A DNA stretch of 11,678 nucleotides from an uncultured Bacteroidales bacterium (lineage in GTDB: Bacteria; Bacteroidota; Bacteroidia; Bacteroidales; Paludibacteraceae). Position 1 is the stretch's first letter; the number at the start of each line of letters is the position of its first letter. Shown here one piece after another: positions 1-6,326 of the stretch. The notes under the pieces are model-generated. The model ran no database searches. It was not told the DNA's origin and saw only the letters and a list, made by a program, of their open reading frames with translations. The stretch spans positions 1 through 11,678 of the forward strand of contig CAIQOG010000111.1 in NCBI GenBank assembly GCA_903873355.1, given 5' to 3'. The position numbers and the translations under genes are program-made.

Positions 1-39
1 CTGTTTATCAGTTTTGTGAAAGCAGCGATAGAGAAATAA
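1..39 (+). CDS. pyrG: CTP synthase, C-terminal end (partial)
   Basis: Frame 1 reads LFISFVKAAIEK followed by TAA at 37-39. This resembles the end of the glutamine amidotransferase domain of CTP synthase, which typically closes with a 'HPLF..FVKAA' segment. CTP synthase makes CTP from UTP, ATP and glutamine in the cytoplasm. In many Bacteroidota pyrG sits directly upstream of yidC, as here, and that supports the call. Only 12 codons are visible, so the identification rests on a short motif plus synteny. The rest of the gene lies left of the window. Confidence 0.72.
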   Translation: MFISFVKAAIEK

Positions 40-44
40 CAACT

Positions 45-127
45 ACCCCTAACCCCTAAAGGGGAATTGGATTAGTTTGAATAAATAAATCAATAGTAAT
101 TAAAATCCCCCTTCAGGGGTTAGGGGT
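45..127. repeat. Nested long inverted repeat between pyrG and yidC
   Basis: The arms at 45-68 and 104-127 are complementary over 24 positions with two mismatches (58/114 and 65/107), around a 35-nt AT-rich centre. Each arm is itself a smaller near-palindrome: CCCCTAAAGGGG at 53-64 and CCCCCTTCAGGGG at 107-119. The structure can therefore fold as one long hairpin or as two small ones. The left arm starts 5 nt after the pyrG stop and the right arm ends 13 nt before the yidC ATG. No T-run follows, so it is not a classical intrinsic terminator. From memory, similar 'ACCCCTAACCCCTAAAGGGG' units are dispersed in many Bacteroidota intergenic regions and look like REP/BIME elements. That could not be checked here. 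Confidence 0.8.
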
Positions 128-140
128 AAATTAAATTTTT

Positions 141-2036
141 ATGGATAAGAATACGATTGTAGGATTTTTACTTATAGCGCTGATTGTTATAGGTTTCTAT
201 CAACTAAACAAACCAAACGAAGCCGATCAGGCCAGAATTAAACATTACAACGACTCGATAGCGTTAGTTGAAGCTAAAGCACAGAACATTCAAAAAGTAG
301 CCACTAAGGATTCCTCGGTGGTGGCAAAAGACTCTGCCAAAGTTATTTCGGCTGATGCTTTTGGAGCTTTCGGCATTGCTGCCAATGGCACTGAAAAATT
401 CTACACACTTGAAAACGAATTGATTAAACTTACTTTTAGCAATAAAGGTGGTCGGATTTATTCGGTTCAGTTGAAAAAATACAGCAAACGTGATTCGCTG
501 AACAAATCGCTCCCGTTGATACTTTTTGACAAACAGGAAAGCAATTTCGGACTTACTCTGGTAACCAACAACAACCGTGTTCTGAATACTTCCGCGCTAT
601 ATTTCGAGCCTGTTTCGGGTGTAACCACCGATGCAAGTGGTAACCAAACATTCATTCTTCGCCTCAAAACTTCAGGTTCGGCCAGTCTCGATTATACGTA
701 TACACTTCCGAAGGATAATTACATGTTGAGTTTTGGCATCAAAGCCAATGGAATGAACACAGTTATGCCGGCAGGAACAAACTCGCTGGATTTACAATGG
801 GATTCAAAAATCCGCCAACAGGAACGCGGACGTAAGTTCGAAGACCGCTATTCGTCTATCGAATACAAGTATGTGGCCGATGAGATTGAGAAACTGAGTG
901 AGAGTAAGGATGATGAAAAGAAACTGACCAACAAAATCAAATGGATTGCATACAAAGACCAATTCTTCAGCAGTATTCTGATTGCGGATGATGCCATGAG
1001 TTCAACCACACTGAGCAGCAAAATGGATGGAGAAAATACAGATTATTTGAAGTCATATTCTGCTGTTACAAGCATTCCTTTCGATCCAACCGGAAAAACG
1101 AGCACAACATTTCGTTGGTTTTTCGGACCTAATCAGTATAAAATCCTTTCGGCATACGATAAAGGTGTAAAACCCGATGATGAACTTCATTTGAGAAAAT
1201 TAATACCACTGGGCTGGGGAATATTCGGTTGGATTAACCAGTTTGTTATTATTCCGATGTTCAATCAATTGAGCAAGGTGTTTAGTAACTTTGGTATTAT
1301 TATTCTGATAATGACTTTGATAATCAAGGTTGTGCTATTCCCACTTACCTACAAATCGTATATTTCAAGTGCCAAAATGCGGGTACTGAAACCGGAAATC
1401 GACGAAATCAATGCACGCATTCCTGCCGATAAAGCGGCAGAACGCCAGAAAGCTACGATGGAGTTGTATGGTAAAGTAGGTGTCAGCCCGCTGAGCGGTT
1501 GTGTGCCTTCGTTGCTTCAAATGCCGCTATTGTTCGCTCTGTTTAGCTTCTTCCCTGCGGCAATTGAATTGCGTCAACAAAGTTTCCTCTGGGCAACCGA
1601 CCTGTCGGCTTATGATTCGATAATGAATCTGCCATTTACCATTCCTTTCGGATTTGGAAATCACGTGAGTTTGTTCTGTCTGCTTATGACTGTTACCAAC
1701 ATAGTTTATACTAAGGTAAATATGGCTAATACCACCACTGCCGACCAACCCGGTGGTGCAATGATGAAATGGATGATGTATCTGATGCCAGTTATGTTCC
1801 TGTTTATGTTTAATAGTTACGCTTCAGGTTTAAGCTATTATTACTTTATTTCAACCCTGATTTCGATACTTCAGACTTATGCTATTCGTGCTTTTGTGGA
1901 TGAAAAGAAAATCCTGGCACAACTTCATGCAAAACGTGCAAACAACAGCAAAAAACCGGCTAAGAAATCCGGGTTTATGGCACGTTTGGAAGATATGCAA
2001 CGTCAACAGCAAAAGGCTGTAAAAGGCCGTAAATAA
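141..2036 (+). CDS. yidC: Membrane protein insertase YidC
   Basis: YidC inserts and folds inner-membrane proteins, alone or with SecYEG. The 631-residue length and layout fit a Gram-negative YidC. An N-terminal anchor with the phylum-typical MDKNT start covers residues 5-22. A periplasmic beta-rich domain covers about 85-345, and the insertase core about 365-585. The core includes the coiled cytoplasmic region after IIKVVLFPLTYKSY (394-407) and the conserved SPLSGCVPSLLQMP stretch (449-462). Hydrophobic segments lie near 365-403, 460-475, 505-525 and 545-585. A lysine-rich tail (from about 598) may contact ribosomes. Position 396, where E. coli has the groove arginine (R366), is lysine. The gene follows pyrG and ends at a terminator. 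There is no strong Shine-Dalgarno; the upstream sequence is AT-rich, as usual in this phylum. Confidence 0.97.
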   Translation: MDKNTIVGFLLIALIVIGFYQLNKPNEADQARIKHYNDSIALVEAKAQNIQKVATKDSSVVAKDSAKVISADAFGAFGIAANGTEKFYTLENELIKLTFSNKGGRIYSVQLKKYSKRDSLNKSLPLILFDKQESNFGLTLVTNNNRVLNTSALYFEPVSGVTTDASGNQTFILRLKTSGSASLDYTYTLPKDNYMLSFGIKANGMNTVMPAGTNSLDLQWDSKIRQQERGRKFEDRYSSIEYKYVADEIEKLSESKDDEKKLTNKIKWIAYKDQFFSSILIADDAMSSTTLSSKMDGENTDYLKSYSAVTSIPFDPTGKTSTTFRWFFGPNQYKILSAYDKGVKPDDELHLRKLIPLGWGIFGWINQFVIIPMFNQLSKVFSNFGIIILIMTLIIKVVLFPLTYKSYISSAKMRVLKPEIDEINARIPADKAAERQKATMELYGKVGVSPLSGCVPSLLQMPLLFALFSFFPAAIELRQQSFLWATDLSAYDSIMNLPFTIPFGFGNHVSLFCLLMTVTNIVYTKVNMANTTTADQPGGAMMKWMMYLMPVMFLFMFNSYASGLSYYYFISTLISILQTYAIRAFVDEKKILAQLHAKRANNSKKPAKKSGFMARLEDMQRQQQKAVKGRK

Positions 2037-2057
2037 TTCAGGTTTAACCCTATCCTT

Positions 2058-2101
2058 AAAGCGCAAAATGTATCCGACAGGTTTTCATTTTTGCGCTTTT
2101 T
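2058..2101 (+). terminator. Intrinsic terminator after yidC
   Basis: AAAGCGCAAAA (2058-2068) pairs perfectly with TTTTGCGCTTT (2089-2099), and T residues continue to 2101. It lies 21 nt after the yidC stop. A possible in-frame TTG start for gldB at 2091 falls inside the right arm, which argues against using that start. Confidence 0.8.
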
Positions 2102-2120
2102 GTTTCACAGACCAAAAAAG

Positions 2121-3128
2121 ATGAAAAAGATAAACATATTAGTCATCGGCATTTCGCTGTTATTGGTGACTTCGTGTCACAAAAAAAACCGTTTTGAAAT
2201 TGACACCAATGAAAACCGCTATCCGGTAAAGATTCAACGGTTCGATAAAGATTTGCTTTCGCTCGATCCCAAAAACATGGATAAGGGATTAAAAAAACTT
2301 TATGCCTCATATCCTGACTTTCTAGGACTGTTTGCGTTTGAAATAATGGATACATCTGCAAAGGATACTTCTGCAATGAAGTCCTTAATAACCAAATTCC
2401 TGACAGATACAGCTTTCGTTAAATCAAACAAAAAAGCACTCGAAACATTCAGTAATATTTCGGATATTGAAAAAGAACTTTCAGATGCCTTTTCTTATAT
2501 TCATTATTATTTCCCCGAAGTGAAATTGCCGGAACTGTATTTCTTTGTTTCAGGTTTCAATCAGCAAATCATTATGAATAATAAACTGATTGCACTTGGA
2601 ACTGATTTTTATCTGGGTAATGATTATCCCCGGTATAAAGGAATTGCCTACAATTATCAGATTGAAAATATGCGTCGTGAATGTGTGGCAACAGATTTGG
2701 TTTCAGCAACCTTGTTTCGCATGTTTCGGATGAACAGTTCGCAATATCGCTTACTCGACAATATGCTTTTCAGGGGAAAAGTGTTGTATTTAATGTCGGC
2801 TTTCATGCCCAATGAAAACCATGAAAGCATTATCGGTTACACTACTGAACAACAGAAATGGTGTAAAACCAATGAAAAACAAATCTGGGCAAGCATAATC
2901 GACCAGAATCATCTATTTTCAACCGATGTAATGCTGATAAAAAAATATATGAATGATGCGCCTTTTACAGCAACCATCTCGCAGGAATCACCGGGCAGAG
3001 TAGGTACGTGGATTGGTTTCCAGATTGTGGAAAGTTATATGAAGCACAATCCGGCAATAAGTCTGCGTGATTTGATGAATGATAATAATTACCAGAAAAT
3101 GCTTGAACAGTCGGACTATCGACCATAA
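2121..3128 (+). CDS. gldB: GldB-family lipoprotein
   Basis: GldB is an envelope lipoprotein needed for gliding in Flavobacterium johnsoniae, and homologues occur in non-gliding Bacteroidota. I start it at ATG 2121 (335 aa). An in-frame TTG at 2091 would add ten residues, but it lies in the yidC terminator and would put RPKK ahead of the signal peptide. From the ATG the protein has a clean lipoprotein signal (MKKINILVIGISLLLVTSC), with lipidation expected on Cys19. The family signature near the C-terminus is clear: ESPGRVGTWIGFQIV at about 289-303, followed by a short helical tail ending in YRP. The first mature residues (CHKKNRFE) lack an acidic surface-export signal, so periplasmic attachment is likely. 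No HExxH metalloprotease motif is present, and gldC is not adjacent. Function outside gliding is unclear. Confidence 0.88.
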   Translation: MKKINILVIGISLLLVTSCHKKNRFEIDTNENRYPVKIQRFDKDLLSLDPKNMDKGLKKLYASYPDFLGLFAFEIMDTSAKDTSAMKSLITKFLTDTAFVKSNKKALETFSNISDIEKELSDAFSYIHYYFPEVKLPELYFFVSGFNQQIIMNNKLIALGTDFYLGNDYPRYKGIAYNYQIENMRRECVATDLVSATLFRMFRMNSSQYRLLDNMLFRGKVLYLMSAFMPNENHESIIGYTTEQQKWCKTNEKQIWASIIDQNHLFSTDVMLIKKYMNDAPFTATISQESPGRVGTWIGFQIVESYMKHNPAISLRDLMNDNNYQKMLEQSDYRP

Positions 3129-3162
3129 AAAAGACCTGTCAGAAATCCTGACAGGTCTTTTT
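3127..3162. terminator. Bidirectional terminator between gldB and ferredoxin
   Basis: AAGACCTGTCAG (3131-3142) pairs perfectly with CTGACAGGTCTT (3148-3159) around the 5-nt loop AAATC, extended by A-T pairs on both sides. A T-run follows on the plus strand (3158-3162). The A-run at 3127-3132 is a T-run on the minus strand. It begins within the gldB stop codon and ends 18 nt past the ferredoxin stop, so it can end transcription from both converging genes. Confidence 0.92.
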
Positions 3163-3180
3163 GGATATAAATCTTTGTAA

Positions 3181-3348
3181 TTAAACCGGACTGATTGCTT
3201 CTGAAGGACAAACATCAGCGCAAGTGCCACAATCTGTACATACATCAGCGTCAATTACATAAATATCGCCTTCTGCGATTGCTTCAACAGGACATTCGCT
3301 GATACATGATCCGCAAGCAATACAATCTTCTGAAATAACGTAAGCCAT
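3181..3348 (-). CDS. 2[4Fe-4S] ferredoxin
   Basis: This 55-residue ORF encodes a small cytoplasmic electron carrier of the clostridial/bacterial 2[4Fe-4S] type. Both cluster motifs are intact: C9-x2-C12-x2-C15-x3-C19-P and C37-x2-C40-x2-C43-x3-C47-P. The two halves are an internal duplication, reading 'CxACGSCISECPVEAI' and 'CTDCGTCADVCPSEAI'. The usual bacterial ferredoxin is about 55-60 residues, so the gene is complete. In anaerobes such proteins shuttle electrons between pyruvate:ferredoxin oxidoreductase, hydrogenase, Rnf and similar enzymes. The specific partner cannot be told from this context. It stands alone, convergent with gldB, with its own promoter and a shared terminator. The start MAYVI is standard for Bacteroidota members of the family. 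Confidence 0.96.
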   Translation of the reverse strand: MAYVISEDCIACGSCISECPVEAIAEGDIYVIDADVCTDCGTCADVCPSEAISPV

Positions 3349-3380
3349 TTTTTTAAATATTTTTTGTTAGTACTAATTAG

Positions 3381-3428
3381 TGCTGCAAAAGTATAACTTT
3401 TTCAGGATGAAAAAAAACTTTTGCAGCA
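3381..3428. repeat. 12-bp perfect inverted repeat over the ferredoxin promoter
   Basis: TGCTGCAAAAGT (3381-3392) is the exact reverse complement of ACTTTTGCAGCA (3417-3428), with a 24-nt spacer. The left arm covers most of the predicted ferredoxin -7 box (3387-3394). The arms are too far apart to look like a terminator and have no T-run on an outgoing side. An operator bound by a dimeric regulator, or two halves of a duplicated promoter sequence, would both fit. This is an inference. Confidence 0.6.
3387..3394 (-). promoter_or_regulatory. Predicted -7 element of the ferredoxin promoter
   Basis: On the minus strand this reads TACTTTTG, an exact match to the Bacteroidota -7 consensus TAnnTTTG. 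It implies a start near 3380 and a leader of about 32 nt to the ferredoxin ATG at 3348. No TTTG -33 box is evident; the expected place is a T-run. Confidence 0.5.
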
Positions 3429-3656
3429 TTTTCTTTCAAAAACATGAAATTTCATTCTTTGTTCATTCCAAAGACGATTATTTAACCTAATATGAGTATT
3501 GAATTTATTCCCGATTTTGATTTTATCAGGTAAATCCGGACATATTACAATCTTACAAAAATAAATATCCATAATGCGCTGACACACTGATCTTTATAGA
3601 GATGTTACATTTCTATTAAAATTTCAATAAATAACTATAACATTCAAACTTTTTTG

Positions 3657-3664
3657 TAATTTTG
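3657..3664 (+). promoter_or_regulatory. Predicted -7 element of the DUF47-PiT operon
   Basis: TAATTTTG matches TAnnTTTG exactly. It would place the transcript start near 3671 and leave an A-rich leader of about 110 nt. A -33 TTTG at the usual 17-23-bp spacing is not evident, so confidence is moderate. Confidence 0.45.
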
Positions 3665-3781
3665 CAAGGTTTTTTGGTAGAATAAATATTCTGCTCAAAA
3701 CAAACATTTGAAACAAAGATTCGGTTTGATAAATACAAAACAAAAAATAAATTTTAATCAAAAAACACATAAAAATTAGTT

Positions 3782-4429
3782 ATGAACAATTCATTTTTCA
3801 GCAAATTTACTCCTAAAGAACCCAAGTTCTTCCCTATTCTAAAAGAAATGGCCGATGTAATACTTGTTGCATCTGATTTAATTATAGAATGCGTTAAAAA
3901 CAGCGATCATGAAAAGGCTATTGTGTTTTACAATAAAATTAAAGAACAGGAACGCAAAGGAGATGCACTTTCTGCAAAAATCTTTAATGAATTAAATTCA
4001 ACTTTTATCACACCTTTCGACCGTGAAGACATTCACCTTTTGGCTGATAAACTGGATGATGTAACAGACTTCATTAATAGTTGTGCAAAAAGAATTGTAC
4101 TGTATAATCCAAAAGAAATACCGGCCAGTGCAGTTCAAATGGCAAACTTCATTAAAGAGTGTGCAATAAATATCGATAAAGCTGTTGATGAACTGGATGT
4201 ATTGAAAAAGAATGCAAAAAAAGCTACCCAATACTGTCTTGATCTTCATGCAATTGAGAATAAAGCCGATGAAGTATATGAAAACTTCCTGATTGATCTG
4301 TTTGAAAATCAGAAAGATGCCATTGAATTGGTAAAACTGAAAGACATTATGGCTGAACTTGAAAAAGCAACCGATGCAGCAGATGTAGTTGGTAAAATTA
4401 TCAAAACTATTATTGTAAAATACGCATAA
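3782..4429 (+). CDS. DUF47 (PhoU-like) phosphate transport accessory protein
   Basis: This 215-residue, largely alpha-helical cytoplasmic protein belongs to the DUF47/TIGR00153 family, distant relatives of PhoU that are usually encoded beside PiT transporters. Visible family marks are an ExxxD metal-binding motif at E57-D61, the FITPFDREDIH block at 75-85 followed by the LDDV segment at 91-94, and a second ExxxD at E159-D163 (IENKADEVYE). The two halves echo the PhoU tandem three-helix bundle. It lies 18 nt upstream of the PiT gene on the same strand, so the two form an operon. Its likely role is to modulate or stabilise the transporter, which is inferred from family context. Length is typical and there is no signal peptide. 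Confidence 0.93.
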   Translation: MNNSFFSKFTPKEPKFFPILKEMADVILVASDLIIECVKNSDHEKAIVFYNKIKEQERKGDALSAKIFNELNSTFITPFDREDIHLLADKLDDVTDFINSCAKRIVLYNPKEIPASAVQMANFIKECAINIDKAVDELDVLKKNAKKATQYCLDLHAIENKADEVYENFLIDLFENQKDAIELVKLKDIMAELEKATDAADVVGKIIKTIIVKYA

Positions 4430-4447
4430 TTAACTGAAAACAGAAAC

Positions 4448-5488
4448 ATGACGCTTTTAATAACTATTATCGTACTTGCTTTGGTTTTCGATTTTATTAA
4501 TGGATTTCACGATGCTGCTAATTCCATTGCCACAATTGTTTCAACCAAAGTTTTAAGTCCTTTCAGGGCTGTTTTGTGGGCTGCAGCATTCAATTTTGTC
4601 GCTTTCTTTATTGCCAAATATTTTAGCGGATTTGGTATTGCCAATACAGTTGCAAAAGCAGTAATTGAAAATTATGTAACATTACCGGTAATATTTTCGG
4701 GAATTGTGGCAGCTATTATATGGAACCTGGCAACCTGGTGGTTTGGGATTCCATCGTCTTCGTCACATACCTTGATTGGAGGTTTTGCCGGTGCTGCAAT
4801 CATGAGTACTATCATTGCAACAGGATACACGACTTCAGGTTTTCAAGCTATTAAAGGGGATGTAATCATAAAAATTGCTTCATTTATTATTCTCGCTCCT
4901 TTAATCGGCATGATTATTTCATCAATACTCACTATCGTAATTTTGTATGCCTTCAAGAAAGTAAACCCACACAAAGCTAACAGTTGGTTTAAACGACTTC
5001 AGTTGGTTTCATCTGGTTTATTCAGTATTGGTCATGGTTTGAACGACTCACAGAAAGTAATGGGAATTATCGCTGTTGCATTATTTACTGCTACAAAAAG
5101 TGGTATAGATGTAGGAGTTCATGATATAAAGAGCATACCATCTTGGGTTGCACTTGCTTGTTTTGGTGCAATTTCGATTGGTACAATGTCGGGCGGATGG
5201 AGAATTATCAAAACAATGGGATCGCGCATTACGAAAGTGACACCCTTGGAAGGTGTAGCAGCTGAAACAGCGGGGGCTATCACATTATACATTACTGAGA
5301 TTCTTAAAATCCCGGTTAGTACAACGCATACAATTACCGGTTCAATTATTGGAGTTGGGGCTGTAAAACGACTTTCAGCTGTACGTTGGGGTGTAACACA
5401 AAATTTAATGATTGCATGGATTCTTACTATCCCGGTTAGCGCAGCTTTAGCCGCATTGATTTATTACGTATTTGGGGTTATGCTTTAA
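4448..5488 (+). CDS. Inorganic phosphate transporter, PiT family
   Basis: PiT proteins are inner-membrane, cation-coupled importers of inorganic phosphate or metal-phosphate. The 346-residue protein shows about ten hydrophobic segments and both inverted-repeat signatures. The first is NGFHDAANSIATIVSTKVL (18-36), with the related IPSSSSHTLIGG (101-112). The second is GHGLNDSQKVMG (196-206) with PVSTTHTITGSIIGVG (289-304). The paired SSSSHT/STTHT loops and GxxD/ND motifs are the expected substrate-site elements. The hydrophilic central loop is short (about 170-187), as in compact bacterial members. It is co-transcribed with the DUF47 gene and followed by a terminator. Substrate could in principle be sulfate for some PiT relatives, but the DUF47 partner favours phosphate. 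Confidence 0.94.
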   Translation: MTLLITIIVLALVFDFINGFHDAANSIATIVSTKVLSPFRAVLWAAAFNFVAFFIAKYFSGFGIANTVAKAVIENYVTLPVIFSGIVAAIIWNLATWWFGIPSSSSHTLIGGFAGAAIMSTIIATGYTTSGFQAIKGDVIIKIASFIILAPLIGMIISSILTIVILYAFKKVNPHKANSWFKRLQLVSSGLFSIGHGLNDSQKVMGIIAVALFTATKSGIDVGVHDIKSIPSWVALACFGAISIGTMSGGWRIIKTMGSRITKVTPLEGVAAETAGAITLYITEILKIPVSTTHTITGSIIGVGAVKRLSAVRWGVTQNLMIAWILTIPVSAALAALIYYVFGVML

Positions 5489-5507
5489 AAAATAAATAAA
5501 CTTACCG

Positions 5508-5544
5508 AAAAAGGTTGTTTCTTTTACAGGAAGCAACCTTTTTT
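5508..5544 (+). terminator. Intrinsic terminator after the PiT gene
   Basis: AAAAAGGTTGTTTC (5508-5521) pairs with GAAGCAACCTTTTT (5530-5543) through one G-U pair, around an 8-nt loop, and ends in six Ts (5539-5544). It lies 20 nt past the PiT stop. Confidence 0.88.
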
Positions 5545-5559
5545 ATTCGGAGCTGATTA

Positions 5560-5591
5560 TTTGGATAATAAAGCTTTTTTTTTTACGTTTG
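5560..5591 (+). promoter_or_regulatory. Bacteroidota-type promoter of porT
   Basis: A -33 TTTG (5560-5563) and a -7 TACGTTTG (5584-5591) are separated by 20 bp, matching the phylum's sigma-ABfr consensus (TTTG-N17-23-TAnnTTTG). Transcription would start near 5597, about 20 nt before the ATG at 5616. A TTG at 5589 that would extend the gene falls inside the -7 box and would not be transcribed. Confidence 0.75.
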
Positions 5592-5615
5592 TATTCTACA
5601 ATTAAAAGGGTGAGC

Positions 5616-6323
5616 ATGAAAATTTTAAAAGTAAAAAAACGGTTGTTTCTTTTAGTATTGATTTGTAGTTCATTATCAAATCTCTTTGCACAGGGAAATT
5701 TACTTTATGTCGATCAAAAACTTTTTCATTTTGGATTTTCACTGGGATTCAACTCTATGGATTTTAATGCCACACCAAGTCTGGCAGATATAAGCGGAAC
5801 GGTTTACGATGTCCGAACTTCAGTTCTAAAACCCGGATTTTCAGTTGGTATAATTACCGATTTAAGACTAAACCGATACATGAACCTGCGTTGTACTCCG
5901 ACCTTGCATTTTGGAGAAAGACAATTGAGTTATTCTCCCAAAACAGGTCTTGATTCAATCACAATCCAATCTATCCCGATTTGCGTTCCATTATACCTGA
6001 AATTCAGTTCCGAACGAAATGGGAATATACGTCCTTATGTGATTGTAGGAGGCGGTGCTTCCATCGATCTGGCAACGGATACCAATAAACCTCTTTTGCT
6101 CAAACCACTGGATTTTTACACAGAGTTTGGGGTTGGATGCGACATTTACTTTTCTTTTTTCAAGTTATGTCCTGAATTAAAGTATTCTATAGGCTTTAAC
6201 GATATATTTGTACCGCTGAATGAACGAAATGCAGGTACCATTAGCACTGAAAATCAGAAATTTTCAAATGCACTTTCGAAGTTAACATCGAAAATGTTAA
6301 CACTGACTTTCAACTTTGAATAG
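5616..6323 (+). CDS. porT: PorT-family outer-membrane beta-barrel protein (type IX secretion)
   Basis: PorT is an outer-membrane-associated barrel protein required for the type IX secretion system of Bacteroidota. From ATG 5616 the protein is 235 residues. It has a Sec signal peptide (basic start, hydrophobic core, likely cleavage after LFA at residue 25) and then an opening block typical of PorT: DQKLFHFGFSLGFNSMDF. Later landmarks match the family order: PGFSVGIITDLRLNRYMNLR, TLHFGERQLSYS, SIPICVPLYLKFSSERNGNIRPYVIVGGG (split across strands), FYTEFGVGCDIYF with FKLCPELKYSIGFND, and the ending KLTSKMLTLTFNFE with a terminal aromatic-rich barrel strand. Length is normal. An upstream TTG would extend the frame nine codons but lies in the promoter. 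No other secretion genes are nearby, as T9SS genes are often scattered. Confidence 0.9.
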   Translation: MKILKVKKRLFLLVLICSSLSNLFAQGNLLYVDQKLFHFGFSLGFNSMDFNATPSLADISGTVYDVRTSVLKPGFSVGIITDLRLNRYMNLRCTPTLHFGERQLSYSPKTGLDSITIQSIPICVPLYLKFSSERNGNIRPYVIVGGGASIDLATDTNKPLLLKPLDFYTEFGVGCDIYFSFFKLCPELKYSIGFNDIFVPLNERNAGTISTENQKFSNALSKLTSKMLTLTFNFE

Positions 6324-6326
6324 AAA

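Larger units (their letters stand above)
3349..3781. other. 433-bp AT-rich intergenic region with divergent promoters
   Basis: This stretch separates the ferredoxin (minus) from the DUF47-PiT operon (plus). It holds the inverted repeat at 3381-3428, the ferredoxin -7 box, a 12-bp palindrome ATGAAATTTCAT (3444-3455) and a forward -7 box at 3657-3664. A 61-codon reverse ORF (3402-3587) runs through the middle but resembles nothing known and overlaps the repeat. I see no RNA gene or riboswitch that I can support. The A-rich stretch before 3782 is typical of a Bacteroidota leader. Confidence 0.6.

Noticed and set aside
45..127. Terminator for pyrG
   Set aside because: The stem is strong but is followed by mixed AT sequence, not a T-run, and its nested symmetric arms fit a repeat element better. 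Rho-independent termination cannot be fully excluded.
45..127. G-quadruplex in the GGGG-rich repeat
   Set aside because: Only three GGGG runs lie on the plus strand, two of them 50 nt from the first, and all are paired with C-runs in the inverted repeat; a hairpin is more likely.
2121..3128. Zinc metalloprotease activity in the GldB-family protein
   Set aside because: GldB shows distant similarity to zincin-like families, but no HExxH motif is present.
3402..3587. 61-codon reverse ORF in the intergenic region upstream of the DUF47 gene
   Set aside because: No recognisable motif, no good promoter or ribosome site, composition like non-coding AT-rich DNA, and its end overlaps the inverted repeat at the ferredoxin promoter.
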